Shown here piece after piece: positions 27,101-36,872 of a stretch of DNA of 64,000 nucleotides. Positions within the stretch are counted from its first letter, which is position 1. Each line of letters starts with the position of its first letter. The notes beneath the pieces were generated by a model. It did not search any database, was not told where the DNA came from, and was given only the letters and a program-made list of their open reading frames with translations. Position numbers and translations under genes: made by a program. This DNA is from Sinanaerobacter chloroacetimidivorans (GTDB taxonomy: Bacteria; Bacillota; Clostridia; Peptostreptococcales; Anaerovoracaceae), in assembly GCF_018128545.1 (NCBI RefSeq), contig NZ_JAGSND010000002.1, positions 62,001-126,000 on the forward strand, given 5' to 3'.

Positions 27101-27640
27101 TTAGGTATGTTTGTTTCTGATGAGATTGTTAGCTCTGCACACCAGTGACATTGGATGTTTCGAATTCGAAATTAATATATTATATTTTAAAGCCTGTCCT
27201 ATTAAGTGACATATATTTTTTACAATATTAAATTCCTCAAAATAAAAATCGTTATAAAACACCTCATATTTTGAGATTGTTTTGTCATACTTTTGGAAGA
27301 ATTCTTCATAGGTTCTGAATTTTTCTATTTGATGTTCTTTCTGATTCGTTTGATAGGGAAAAAGAGATAAAGTAGAATTGACACATAGAATCATTGCAGA
27401 CCAGACTTCTTTTAGGATAATGGAATCATTATCATAATGAAAGTTTATGAGATATAATTCTTTTTCATATTTTTTAGATAACTTTACAATTTGTCTGTTT
27501 AATTTTTTCAGGTAATGTTCTATCTCATTATTTTTATTTAGCCCTCTTTTTTTTGAAGCTTGCTTTTTATGAATCAAATCGCCTGAGATCATTGTCACAC
27601 CTAATCCCCATAATATTGCTGTAAAAGAAGTACCTATCAT
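27101..27640 (-). CDS. Unknown protein with one N-terminal membrane segment, 179 aa
   Basis: I take the ATG at 27640 behind AAAGGATG; 27661 is the alternative. The start (MIGTSFTAILWGLGVTMISG) is a probable membrane segment, followed by a basic linker (HKKQASKKRGLNKNN) and a helical soluble domain of about 140 residues. No family recognised. The low GC of this stretch and of the previous gene differs from their neighbours and hints at acquired DNA. Confidence 0.6.
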   Translation of the reverse strand: MIGTSFTAILWGLGVTMISGDLIHKKQASKKRGLNKNNEIEHYLKKLNRQIVKLSKKYEKELYLINFHYDNDSIILKEVWSAMILCVNSTLSLFPYQTNQKEHQIEKFRTYEEFFQKYDKTISKYEVFYNDFYFEEFNIVKNICHLIGQALKYNILISNSKHPMSLVCRANNLIRNKHT

Positions 27641-27820
27641 GTTAACTGCATCCTTTCTCATAACAATGGCGGAAGAAACTCTTATGTTTACTCGATCGAA
27701 TTGCTACAGTCTTTACTTTTAGGTCACCTAATACTTTCGTAACGTTCTATCAAAAAAATGGGGCAGCAAAAATATTTGGTTGAAAAGAATTGAAAAAATC
27801 AGTTCCCGGACGAGAATAGC

Positions 27821-27858
27821 AAAACTCTCAAACCTTATTTGAAAGGCTTGAGAGTTTT
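27821..27858 (-). terminator. Terminator of the third chemoreceptor gene
   Basis: AAAACTCTCAA and TTGAGAGTTTT form a perfect 11-bp outer stem, with a smaller inner stem CCTT/AAGG. It lies about 50 bp past the stop. Confidence 0.88.
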
Positions 27859-27905
27859 CGCTGGAGTTAAGGAAGATTGAAAGCAAGCAACAGTTTGCCT
27901 GTTTT

Positions 27906-30900
27906 TTAATATTTATCAAATGTACTGCTTGTTAAGTCTATTTTCATGCTAAAATCATCTGTTATCGAGACCTTGCCTGCCGGCAGTTCAGCAGCAGCTG
28001 ATGCAAGGGCCCCTGTTCGATTGCTTAACTGAAATCTGCTCACCATTTCCTTCAGCATCTCAGCCTGACCGGACAATTCTTCACTTGCTGCGGCACTTTG
28101 CTCCGCAGTGGCAGAGTTGTTTTGCACTACCTGTGAAACCTGTTCTATCCCTTTATTGATCTGGGCAATCCCGGATGCCTGTTCATTGGAAGCGACCGCA
28201 ATAGTTCCTACCAGGTTTGCTGCCTGGTCCACACCTTCTACAATATCATTCAAAGCTGCAGCTGTATTATTGGCGATTCTCGTTCCTTCCTGAACCTTGT
28301 ATATGGATCCTTCAATCAGTTCTGTTGTCTCCTTCGCCGCATCCGCACTTCTGACCGCCAGGCTTCGAACCTCTTCTGCCACAACGGCAAACCCTTTACC
28401 GTGCTGGCCTGCTCTGGCTGCTTCCACTGCGGCATTCAGCGCTAATATATTTGTCTGGAAGGCGATATCATCTATTACCTTTATAATTTTAGAGATGTCT
28501 GCAGAAGACTGGCTGATGCCTTCCATTGAATGGAGCATCTCTTTCATTTGACGATTTCCTGTCATTGCATGTTCTTTTGCATTTGTCACGATTTCACTTG
28601 CCTGATTTGCATTGACGGCATTTTGCTTTGTTTGTCCCGCTACTTCTGCAATCGATGCTGTAAGTTCTTCAATAGAGCTTGCCTGTTCTGTGGAGCCTTG
28701 AGACAATGCCTGACTTCCGTCAGAGACCTGTCTGGATCCGGAGGTTACCTGATCAGCTGCATCATTAATATCACCCATGATTTGGTTCAAAGATGAGATT
28801 ATATTGTTCAGGGAATTCTTAATCTCAACAAAATCACCTTTGTAATCGGAAGTGATAGATAGGTTCAAATTGCCGCTGCCGATATCGGTCAGCACATCTG
28901 AGATTTCACTGATATAGCTTTGCAGATTATCAATCGTTTCATTCAGGGCTTTCTTCATAACGGAATGATCCCCTTTATAGTCACCGATCATCTTGATCTG
29001 CAGATTGCCTTTTGCCATTTCTTCCAACACGGCAGTTGCTTCTTCGATAGGTGCAACAACGGCATCTAGGGTGTCATTGATTCCTTTGATGACCATTGCA
29101 AAATCACCGCTGAACTTGCTCATGTCACCTCTGGCATCAAGCTTGCCTTCTACTGCTGAGCGGGACAATTCGTTGGTCTCCTCCAGCAGCCCCTTAATGC
29201 TCTCGATAAAGGATATTAAAGTCGGAACCACACGATCATTTTCGCTTCGTTTTCCGCCATCTATTATATTCTGCAAATCGGAAAGGTCGCCGGACGCCAC
29301 ATGATCCAATATGTCCATGATACGATTAACCCGATAATTCAGCAGATTTGTGGACTGGCTTATCTCATTGTAAATGCCCAGATATTCTCCTTGTACTTTT
29401 TCCGTATAGTCATTTAAACTCATTTTTCTGAGAATGTCACTTCCTTCAACCAGCCCTCCCAGACCATCTATGCAGGAATTGATGCTTTCTTTGATATCAT
29501 TAAAATCGCCGTAATAGGTATCCGTAATAGCAGGAGGAATCTCTCCTTTCCCGATTCTATCGATATACCCGGCCGCCACTTTGAGCGGGCCAACGACAGA
29601 ATCCAGCGCCTCGTTGATGCCTCCCACAATCTGTGCATATCCGCCCTGAATCTTGCCCACATCGGCCCGATAGGACAAATCGCCATTTGCAGTTGACTGG
29701 GTTAATTTTGCAGTCTCATCGATTAGCGTATACAGAGACTCTCTTACCATGGTTAAATGATGGATTAAAACGCCATATTGCCCGGGGAAGTTGTTTTCGA
29801 TTGCTTCCAGCTCATCACCATTGGCCATCTTTTCAATATAGGCAAGAGCAACCTGCAGCGGATCCACGATGGCATCCAAGGTATGATTGAAGCCTGTGAT
29901 AATTTCCTTGTACCCGCCGTAAAGGCCTTCCGTATTTCCCCGTTTCTCCAGTCTTCCTTCAACGGCTGACTCAGTCACTCCCTGTACTTCCGATACCAAT
30001 TTTTGTAATGTTTCCGTCATCGATACAAGGCTCATTCCAAGTACATCCTTGTTGGATTTGGGGTTTACCACCAAAGATAAATCTCCCGCAGAGATTCTCT
30101 GCACCGACTCCGCTTGAAGCTTGATGTTCTCAATCATTTTGCCGAATGACTCCGTAAGAATTCCAATTTCATCCTTTGTGGATGATGCTACCGCAACGTC
30201 AATATCTCCTTCCGATATTCTAGAGGCAGCCTGAACCAGTGTATTGATGGGTTTACTGATCATTCTTGTTATTGCAACACCCAATATCAGTCCAAGCAAT
30301 ACGACAGCCAATGCCATCCCGATGATTAAAACAGTGGATTGTCCGCTGCTGTCGCTCGCATCTTTCGAAATTGCATCTGCATTTTTTACTTTTTGAGCTG
30401 CCAGCATATTGATAGAATCCTGAACATCTGAAAAAGCCTTTCCCAGATTGGAATTATCCTTGATCATGACCCTGGCCGATTCAACATCTCCTTTTTTAAC
30501 GGCTGCAGTCAGTTGATCCAAAAGCGGATATAAAGTGTCTAAATGGTCAATATAAGCTTGATAAAGCGCCTTATCTTCTTCCGTACGCCATGTGTCCGCT
30601 ATCTGTGAGTTGAATTCCTCAATTTCAGCTTTGCGTGTTTCCACCTTCTCAATTTCTGTCAGCCGCTCTTCCATAGAGTCGGCGATAATGGCATCTCTTA
30701 TGACAACCCGCATACGGTGAAAAGAATCTACAATACCTGTAATTTGTTTCATGGGAGCAATTGCTTCCTGCATTAATACTTCATTGCTCTTTTTCATTTG
30801 AAAAACGGTTATAATCCCGATTGATCCGATAACACCTGACAAAATAGATACAATTAAAAAACCACAGAGCAGTTTTGTTCCTAATTTTAGATTTTGATAT

Positions 30901-30908
30901 GCTTTCAT
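27906..30908 (-). CDS. Methyl-accepting chemotaxis protein with four-helix-bundle sensor and poly-HAMP
   Basis: This 1000-aa receptor starts at 30908 behind GGGAGGGAAAG. It has a membrane segment (about 10-32), a four-helix-bundle sensor (about 35-190), a second membrane segment (about 195-220), HAMP, then several HAMP-like repeats, one with a longer spacer region (about 490-590; LRKMSLNDYTEKVQGEYLG). The signalling hairpin has tip [19 protein letters not shown]. It ends in FDKY. It resembles the element-borne receptor in sensor type and the Cache receptor in its signalling half, so the three are paralogues. Confidence 0.93.
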   Translation of the reverse strand: MKAYQNLKLGTKLLCGFLIVSILSGVIGSIGIITVFQMKKSNEVLMQEAIAPMKQITGIVDSFHRMRVVIRDAIIADSMEERLTEIEKVETRKAEIEEFNSQIADTWRTEEDKALYQAYIDHLDTLYPLLDQLTAAVKKGDVESARVMIKDNSNLGKAFSDVQDSINMLAAQKVKNADAISKDASDSSGQSTVLIIGMALAVVLLGLILGVAITRMISKPINTLVQAASRISEGDIDVAVASSTKDEIGILTESFGKMIENIKLQAESVQRISAGDLSLVVNPKSNKDVLGMSLVSMTETLQKLVSEVQGVTESAVEGRLEKRGNTEGLYGGYKEIITGFNHTLDAIVDPLQVALAYIEKMANGDELEAIENNFPGQYGVLIHHLTMVRESLYTLIDETAKLTQSTANGDLSYRADVGKIQGGYAQIVGGINEALDSVVGPLKVAAGYIDRIGKGEIPPAITDTYYGDFNDIKESINSCIDGLGGLVEGSDILRKMSLNDYTEKVQGEYLGIYNEISQSTNLLNYRVNRIMDILDHVASGDLSDLQNIIDGGKRSENDRVVPTLISFIESIKGLLEETNELSRSAVEGKLDARGDMSKFSGDFAMVIKGINDTLDAVVAPIEEATAVLEEMAKGNLQIKMIGDYKGDHSVMKKALNETIDNLQSYISEISDVLTDIGSGNLNLSITSDYKGDFVEIKNSLNNIISSLNQIMGDINDAADQVTSGSRQVSDGSQALSQGSTEQASSIEELTASIAEVAGQTKQNAVNANQASEIVTNAKEHAMTGNRQMKEMLHSMEGISQSSADISKIIKVIDDIAFQTNILALNAAVEAARAGQHGKGFAVVAEEVRSLAVRSADAAKETTELIEGSIYKVQEGTRIANNTAAALNDIVEGVDQAANLVGTIAVASNEQASGIAQINKGIEQVSQVVQNNSATAEQSAAASEELSGQAEMLKEMVSRFQLSNRTGALASAAAELPAGKVSITDDFSMKIDLTSSTFDKY

Positions 30909-31001
30909 TTTCTTTCCCTCCCGGCAATCCTTTCGTAGATCCATTTCACGTTAAAGATAACATGTTCTGAATTTGTTATCGACGTTAAAACCACTTACTA
31001 T

Positions 31002-31028
31002 ATTTCGACTTAAACCGACATAACTTTA
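31002..31028 (-). promoter_or_regulatory. Possible motility-sigma (SigD/sigma-28-like) promoter
   Basis: On minus, TAAA (31028-31025), 15 bp, GTCGAAAT (31009-31002); two mismatches to GCCGATAT. It is about 95 bp before the chemoreceptor start. Confidence 0.35.
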
Positions 31029-31039
31029 TACAAAAAATG

Positions 31040-31082
31040 GAAAAACCCCCGATTTAGCATTGTTAACTAAATGAAGGGTTCC
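31040..31082 (-). terminator. Terminator of the thioesterase gene
   Basis: AACCCTTCATTTAG and CTAAATCGGGGGTT pair imperfectly on minus and are followed by a T-run. Confidence 0.65.
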
Positions 31083-31117
31083 CGATACCTTACCGGTTAG
31101 GTTCTATAGAGAAATGT

Positions 31118-31528
31118 TTAAAGCGAATTAGGGGATCTCTTGTAAGCGATCTCCAGTAACTTGGCTCGGCTGACGATGGCTCTCTCGTGTTTTCCTCTGC
31201 AGAAAATCCCCTCATCATCATGCCCTTCAATTGTAACCACAATCGTATTTTTTTCTACGTTTATCACTTTTAGCACAAGTGACACGGTGGATCCGATAAT
31301 CGTCGGATGTTCATGGGATAATTCTATGTTCTTTCCCACAGTGATATATTCTGCCGGAACCAGAGGATCAAGCATTCTGCTTGAAGCTTCGATAATCATC
31401 GAAAGCACCGCCGGAGTTGATAGCAGAAAATCAAGCGCCATGGTTTCGGAACTGGTGACGCTGTCTGAAACAGTTGTTTCCCTTTTGTAAGTTGTTGTAA
31501 GACCTTCTTTAATACTGTGTTGAATCAT
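31118..31528 (-). CDS. FlK-like hotdog-fold thioesterase
   Basis: This 136-aa protein matches fluoroacetyl-CoA thioesterase-like proteins: LLSTPAVLSMIIEASSRML (central helix), TVGKNIELSHEHPTIIGSTV and GHDDEGIFCRGKHERAIV. The conserved His in SHEHP is present. These small dimeric enzymes hydrolyse short acyl-CoA esters; the substrate is not set by the sequence. The ribosome site is GGGAGGCAAAAAAC. It is a single-gene unit with its own terminator. Confidence 0.85.
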   Translation of the reverse strand: MIQHSIKEGLTTTYKRETTVSDSVTSSETMALDFLLSTPAVLSMIIEASSRMLDPLVPAEYITVGKNIELSHEHPTIIGSTVSLVLKVINVEKNTIVVTIEGHDDEGIFCRGKHERAIVSRAKLLEIAYKRSPNSL

Positions 31529-31737
31529 GTTTTTTGCCTCCCTTGATTTGTAAACTCTTTCGTTTTGTCTAGTTTATATATTTCTTTTTACATGCTTGCC
31601 TAATATGATTATCTATACTTTACCCATTCATATGCATATTAAATGCATAATTTGTACAATTATATCATGTTCAAATATGGAAGTACAGATGAGTTTGTTA
31701 ATATTTTAACTTTTTTATTCTTTAGATACCAATAAAA

Positions 31738-31779
31738 AATAACCTCCGATGTGTTTCTGTCTCCAATCCGAAGGTTATT
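31738..31779 (-). terminator. Terminator of the LemA-like gene
   Basis: AATAACCTCCGAT and ATCCGAAGGTTATT pair with one mismatch, followed on minus by a T-rich run. Confidence 0.75.
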
Positions 31780-31808
31780 TTCGTTAAATATTAAACTTAA
31801 AGTTTCTG

Positions 31809-32447
31809 TTAATCATCAAGATCTGCGTAAAATTCCATAGGAGTTAAATCCCAAAACCCTGAAAATAAAACTGCAGGGAAACTGATTATGGCGGAATTAT
31901 AATAAGTAACATAGTCATTATACATTAATTTTGAATTTAATATGATGTTTTGTGATTCCTCAATCTGAGCAAGGGCATTCGTTATATGTTTATCTGCTTT
32001 CAAGTCGGGATATTTTTCAATGGTCACCTTCAAGTCCGACAAAGAACCTAATTCCGTATTATAGTTAAACTCCGGGTTTCCCGCTCTCGACATTGCCACT
32101 GTTTTTTGAATGTCACTTTCGTGATTTAAAAATTTTGATATAATTCCCTCAGATTTTGTCAGCAGCTCTTTTTCCCGTTTTTTATAAAAACTCATGTTGT
32201 TATACAGTGCGCTCGTAGTCAGCTGTAATCTCTTCAAATAATTGAAATCACTGAAAATACTGTAAATCACCATTGTGAAGAAGGATAAAATCATGGAAAG
32301 ATACACAAATTTATCAGGTATCTCCTGGTCTCCTTCCGTAAATACTGCGAAAATAAACAAATAGAAAACCCAACCGATAATCAAACCTACAATAAATGAC
32401 AGGAGTTTTCTGGCATAGGTTCTTTCCTTAATTCTTTTTAAATTCAT
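31809..32447 (-). CDS. LemA-like membrane protein
   Basis: This 212-aa protein has two hydrophobic N-terminal segments (about 14-36 and 47-66) and a helical cytoplasmic part. The LemA-type C-terminal half reads TIEKYPDLKADKHI, QIEESQNIILNSKLMYND and YNSAIISFPA. Classical LemA proteins have one membrane segment, so the extra one is a variation. Function of the family is poorly known. The ribosome site is TTGGAGGTAAAGT. Confidence 0.75.
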   Translation of the reverse strand: MNLKRIKERTYARKLLSFIVGLIIGWVFYLFIFAVFTEGDQEIPDKFVYLSMILSFFTMVIYSIFSDFNYLKRLQLTTSALYNNMSFYKKREKELLTKSEGIISKFLNHESDIQKTVAMSRAGNPEFNYNTELGSLSDLKVTIEKYPDLKADKHITNALAQIEESQNIILNSKLMYNDYVTYYNSAIISFPAVLFSGFWDLTPMEFYADLDD

Positions 32448-32654
32448 ACTTTACCTCCAAGTATTTTGATGCTTAGATTCTAATATACCATAATTATCCA
32501 TAGGATAAAAGCATTTAAACAGTAAAATGTGTCACCTTTCCTGGGTTTATTCCCTTTCATGCATTGGTTAATATTGGTTCTGAAAAATATCCGTTGACCG
32601 TGGTAAAATGGTATTACAAAGTTTCAGAGTTCTTTATAAGACAGGAGGTATTCA

Positions 32655-33677
32655 ATGGGATTTACAAATGACGTGGGGATCGATCTCGGGACAGCGAATA
32701 TTTTGGTCTATCTAAAAGGGAAAGGTGTAGTGATAAACGAACCATCGGTAGTTGCAATAAATTCAGACACAGACGACATACTTGCCGTCGGGGAAGAAGC
32801 AAGACAGATGCTTGGCAGAACGCCAGGCAACATCATCACCGTCAGACCATTAAGAGACGGCGTTATTTCCAATTACAGCATAACCGAAAGGATGCTGAAA
32901 TATTACATCAGAAAGATTTGCGGAAACAGCAGGTTTTCTAAGCCGAGAATCATCGTTAGCGTTCCCAGCGGAGTAACGGAAGTAGATAAAAAGGCCATCA
33001 AGGAAGCTGCTACGCAAGCCGGGGGCAAAGCTGTATATCTGATAGAAGAGCCTGTTGCCGCTGCAATGGGTGCAGGTATAGATATTGCAAAACCCGACGG
33101 AGTTATGATCATTGACATCGGCGGCGGCACCACTGACGTTGCTGTAATTTCCCTTGGCGGAATTGTGACAAGCACTTTAGTAAAGGTAGCCGGTGATAAC
33201 TTCGATGAAGCAATTATGAAATACATACGCAAGGAGCACAACCTCTGCATCGGGGAACGTACTGCCGAAGAAATAAAAATGTCCCTTGGCTGTGCGTACC
33301 AAAGAGAAGAAGAGATTGTAAAGGAATGCAAAGGAAGAGATTTGGTTTCCGGTTTGCCAAAATCCGTCAACATTACATCTGCTGAAATACGGGAAGCGCT
33401 GGAGGAATCCGTACAGGTTATCTGCGGAGCTGTTCATGAAGTTCTGGAACGAACACCGCCTGAGCTGTCGGCTGATATTAACGACAGAGGTATTGTCATC
33501 AGCGGCGGCGGAGCACTTCTCTACGGCATCGATAAAAGGATTGAAAAAAGTACGGGCATAAAAGTGGTCGTAGCTGACGATCCTAAATCTTGTGTGGCAA
33601 TGGGCACAGGAAAAGCCCTGAATTCTATTCATGTGCTTGAGAAAAACCAATTAAATCAGAGAAGAGAATTTAGATAA
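32655..33677 (+). CDS. mreB: MreB/Mbl rod-shape actin homologue
   Basis: This 340-aa actin-fold ATPase organises wall synthesis beneath the membrane. Phosphate-1 motif GIDLGTANILVY (about 8-19), phosphate-2 IIDIGGGTTDVAVI, adenosine motif GIVISGGGALLYGI and hinge IEEPVAAAMGAG are all intact. The ribosome site is ACAGGAGGTATTC. There is no mreC or mreD beside it, so it is probably the extra Mbl or MreBH paralogue rather than the mreBCD copy. Confidence 0.92.
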   Translation: MGFTNDVGIDLGTANILVYLKGKGVVINEPSVVAINSDTDDILAVGEEARQMLGRTPGNIITVRPLRDGVISNYSITERMLKYYIRKICGNSRFSKPRIIVSVPSGVTEVDKKAIKEAATQAGGKAVYLIEEPVAAAMGAGIDIAKPDGVMIIDIGGGTTDVAVISLGGIVTSTLVKVAGDNFDEAIMKYIRKEHNLCIGERTAEEIKMSLGCAYQREEEIVKECKGRDLVSGLPKSVNITSAEIREALEESVQVICGAVHEVLERTPPELSADINDRGIVISGGGALLYGIDKRIEKSTGIKVVVADDPKSCVAMGTGKALNSIHVLEKNQLNQRREFR

Positions 33678-33718
33678 GACATGAGGTCTGTTTTAAGATA
33701 TTAGATCCGTATCTAATA

Positions 33719-33745
33719 AGGGGAAAGGTAACACTTTCCCCCTTT
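33719..33745. terminator. Bidirectional terminator between mreB and the EFR1 gene
   Basis: GGGGAAAG (33720-33727) and CTTTCCCC (33734-33741) flank a 6-nt loop between the two convergent genes. Confidence 0.7.
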
Positions 33746-33756
33746 CATTCATAATA

Positions 33757-34566
33757 TCAAATAAACAATTCCGGTTCTCTTCGATCCGAAAATTCTTCCT
33801 CCAGCTCATATTGATGCCTCAGATAGTCCGGATCGTCATAATACTTCGCTCCAAAGGGACACTTTTTGATGCAGGCGCCGCATTTAATGCAAATGCCGTT
33901 TAATTTCGAAGGTTGAACGGGATCTATGGAGCCCATTGGACAGATATTCGCACATATCCTGCAGTTTTTACAGTTTATATTTGTTCTGGGTGTCACTTTC
34001 CTGATATCAACAGGGTTTCCGGCTTTGTCCCTGGGCATATAGTATTTTCTGTAAGGTTCATTTCCCTGAACTGTTATCGTATCATGAACAGAACCTTCCG
34101 CCAGTTTTTTGCAGATCTGATCCGCAAACCGGTCAACAACAGCCATATCTTTTTCATCAGGCCTGCCCATAGCCAGGATTTTCGAAAATGAGTGTTCTCC
34201 GACGAATGCACCGGCGGCAATTACTTGAAATCCATCCTCTTTTATGATGTCTCTCAGTTCAATTAAAGCGTCATCATAATTTCGATTTCCATAGACAACA
34301 ACACAAACTGCCATAGCACCGTTTCCTCTCATCGAGTTCAAATAGTTCAGCAGTACATTGGGAACCCTTCCAGCATAAACAGGAACACCAACAATAACAA
34401 GATCTTTTTCATGAAAAGATAGAGCTTCGTCTCTTGCATTCTTCAGTGTAAAATCATTGATATAATAGGTATTTTCAGATAAAATTCTAACTATTTTCTG
34501 TGCAATACCTTCTACGATTTTCTTTGTTGTTTCCGTTGGGCTGAAATATACGGCATTTACATTCAT
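33757..34566 (-). CDS. EFR1-type flavodoxin-ferredoxin fusion
   Basis: This 269-aa protein has a flavodoxin-like domain (1-165; YFSPTETTKKIVEGIA phosphate loop, then GVPVYAGRVPN) and two 4Fe-4S clusters (NCKNCRICANICPMG and CIKCGACIKKCPFG, about 200-245). Proteins of this build pass electrons between flavoproteins and ferredoxin. It lies 18 bp after the sigma-54 activator gene, in the same direction, so the two probably form a unit. It could handle reducing power from the catabolic island downstream, which is inference from position. Confidence 0.88.
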   Translation of the reverse strand: MNVNAVYFSPTETTKKIVEGIAQKIVRILSENTYYINDFTLKNARDEALSFHEKDLVIVGVPVYAGRVPNVLLNYLNSMRGNGAMAVCVVVYGNRNYDDALIELRDIIKEDGFQVIAAGAFVGEHSFSKILAMGRPDEKDMAVVDRFADQICKKLAEGSVHDTITVQGNEPYRKYYMPRDKAGNPVDIRKVTPRTNINCKNCRICANICPMGSIDPVQPSKLNGICIKCGACIKKCPFGAKYYDDPDYLRHQYELEEEFSDRREPELFI

Positions 34567-34584
34567 CTGATTATCACTTCTTCC

Positions 34585-36696
34585 TTATTTTAGATTATAT
34601 TTAGCCAGTCTGTCATAAAAGGCAGATCTGCTCAAGTTAAGCATTCGTGCCGCCGCACTCCTGTTTCCGTTGGTTTTTTTCAGAACGTCCAGCAGCATCT
34701 CCTTCTCGAAATCGACCAGTGAACTGCGATAGGCGGAGGCAACCGTTGGTTTATGCTCTAACTGTATAATTTGTCCGGGCAGGTTTTCAATCCCGATTTC
34801 ACCCTCCCACACATAATTGGCCGCACGTTCGATGGCATTTTCAAGTTCCCGGATATTGCCGGGCCAGGAATAATCCTGCAGGGCTTTCCTTGCCTGTTCG
34901 TTGATCCCCGTTACTCTTGAACCCAAAATATGGTTGTATTTTTCAATGAACGACTCGGCCAGCGCAGTAATATCTTCGGCTCGCTCTCTAAGGGGCGGCA
35001 GGTGGAATTCGATGACATTGAGACGATAGAAAAGGTCTTCTCTGAAGGTTTTTTTGACGATGGCTTCCCGTAAATCCCGATTGGTAGCTGCAATAATTCT
35101 CACATCTACGGTTTGCTTCGTAGTCCCTCCCACGCGCATAAACTCCTTTTCCTGCAGTACCTGCAGCAGCTTTGCCTGTATCGATAACGGCATATCGCCG
35201 ATTTCATCCAAAAAAATCGTTCCCAGATGGGCTCTTTCAAAATAACCCGGTTTTCCGTTTTTCAGCGCACCCGTAAAAGAACCCGGGGCATATCCAAAGA
35301 GTTCGGATTCAAATAATGTTTCCGGGATGGACACACAGTTGACTTTCACAAAGGGACGTTTTGCCCGGGGGCTTGCTTCGTGAATACCCCGTGCAAACAT
35401 ATCTTTACCGACTCCGCTTTCTCCGGTTAACAGAACTGTGGAGCTGCTTCGTGCAATAAATTGTGCCTCTTTCTTGATTTTTTTAAATTCCGAATTGTTG
35501 GTGACGATTTGATCAAACCGGTTGCAATTTCCATTGCGTTTTTCCAGTTCATCGCGGTAATATTGCACCTGCTGATTTAAATAGAACCATTTTCTGGCGA
35601 TTTCCTCTGTCACCACATTGTCATTCAGATATACGGTGCTTACGATACCGGTAATTTCAGCATCCTGCTTCGTGCTTTTTTTAAATGGGATGTGTGAGAC
35701 AATACATTTTTTCCCATAGATATCACAGGAGTCTACTTCGGCAGACCCTGATTTGGTTATTTTGATAGGACTGTTTGTTTGAAGAATGCTTTGTATCGGA
35801 TTGCCGATAATTTGCTCCGGCGTCTGGGAAACCAGCTGGCAAGCCCTTTCGTTCACATATTTAATGGCACCTGAAATATCGGATACGAAGACCCCGTCGG
35901 AAGAAGCGCTGAGAACGCCATCGATAGTAGTCTGCAATTCCTTTACAATTTCCAGTTCCTGAGCGATTTTTTCCATATCGGAAATGTCCAGGAATGCAAA
36001 ACTGGAACCGATCTGTTCATCATTTTCAATGATCGGAACCTGGTTGATAATAACAGGCAGAGATTTTACAGTTCTTTTTAATCCAATATGTAATTCATCG
36101 GAAATCATAATCTCAGGAAGAACCTCTTTCAGGGGTTTTCCTTTTACTTCGGTAAAGTTCAGTTGGAACATTCTTTCGGCAGCAGGATTTATCCGTAGTA
36201 TGTAACCTTCCCTGTCAATAATGATAATGCCCTCATTATTGACTCTGAACAGGGACTCAAGGAGTGCAGATGAGGCCATAATCACATTCAGGCTTTCACG
36301 AAGATATTCTGCTGTTCCAATCATACCAACCACTTTATTGGAACTATCAAGGACAACCACATTGTCAACCCGGCTTTTTGTCACTCTGACTACAAGCGAG
36401 TACTCGTCATAGGTTCTGTCGACTGTGATAAAAACCGGATTATCAACCATATATGTTTTGCAGGGAGCATCCAGACCGGCACCTTCCAACAATGCCTTAA
36501 ACAGTCTTTTTTTAGGAAATACACCTATTAACTTTTCATTTTCATCAACTACTGGAAGTGTATTAATCTTGTATTTCTGGTAGTACTCGACAACTGTTCG
36601 TAAAGTGTCTCCAAGATGCAGAACCTGAAAATTTTTATTCATCATCTGTCCTACGGTTAACCATGCAGTAGGATTTAAAGAATTGGAATGATCCAT
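34585..36696 (-). CDS. Sigma-54-dependent activator with CBS and PAS domains (PrdR-like)
   Basis: This 703-aa activator starts at 36696 behind GGAAGGAGAAAA. It has a CBS pair (about 8-130), two PAS domains (about 145-255 and 265-370), an AAA+ domain (about 405-640) with Walker A GESGVGKD, the sigma-54 contact loop as GSFTGA, and DEIGDM. A Fis-type HTH ends it (NRSAAARMLNLSRSAFYDRL). The layout is like PrdR, the proline-reductase activator of C. difficile. CBS domains may read adenylates or an amino acid. It is the only sigma-54 activator seen here and lies next to four operons with -24/-12 promoters, so it is the likely binder of the AACTGTACGGTT arrays. The usual GAFTGA reads GSFTGA. Confidence 0.93.
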   Translation of the reverse strand: MDHSNSLNPTAWLTVGQMMNKNFQVLHLGDTLRTVVEYYQKYKINTLPVVDENEKLIGVFPKKRLFKALLEGAGLDAPCKTYMVDNPVFITVDRTYDEYSLVVRVTKSRVDNVVVLDSSNKVVGMIGTAEYLRESLNVIMASSALLESLFRVNNEGIIIIDREGYILRINPAAERMFQLNFTEVKGKPLKEVLPEIMISDELHIGLKRTVKSLPVIINQVPIIENDEQIGSSFAFLDISDMEKIAQELEIVKELQTTIDGVLSASSDGVFVSDISGAIKYVNERACQLVSQTPEQIIGNPIQSILQTNSPIKITKSGSAEVDSCDIYGKKCIVSHIPFKKSTKQDAEITGIVSTVYLNDNVVTEEIARKWFYLNQQVQYYRDELEKRNGNCNRFDQIVTNNSEFKKIKKEAQFIARSSSTVLLTGESGVGKDMFARGIHEASPRAKRPFVKVNCVSIPETLFESELFGYAPGSFTGALKNGKPGYFERAHLGTIFLDEIGDMPLSIQAKLLQVLQEKEFMRVGGTTKQTVDVRIIAATNRDLREAIVKKTFREDLFYRLNVIEFHLPPLRERAEDITALAESFIEKYNHILGSRVTGINEQARKALQDYSWPGNIRELENAIERAANYVWEGEIGIENLPGQIIQLEHKPTVASAYRSSLVDFEKEMLLDVLKKTNGNRSAAARMLNLSRSAFYDRLAKYNLK

Positions 36697-36806
36697 TTTT
36701 CTCCTTCCTTTCATCGCGGCTGATTCTTATGTAATTCTTATAATACACTTATCCATAATTAGTACTGTTTCATTTTTATTCTTGTTATAGTATAAAATGA
36801 AAGTCT

Positions 36807-36828
36807 CCCCTTCGTCAAGACGAAGGGG
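36807..36828 (-). terminator. Terminator of the gcdA operon
   Basis: CCCCTTCG, loop TCAAGA, CGAAGGGG, about 45 bp past the gcdA stop; a modest T-rich tract follows on minus. Confidence 0.75.
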
Positions 36829-36872
36829 ATCCAGCAGTAAAACATTGTTATCAGCCGGAGTTCCGCTTCCGG

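Noticed and set aside
27728..27919. 63-aa minus-strand frame
   Set aside because: It overlaps the chemoreceptor stop and contains the terminator hairpin.
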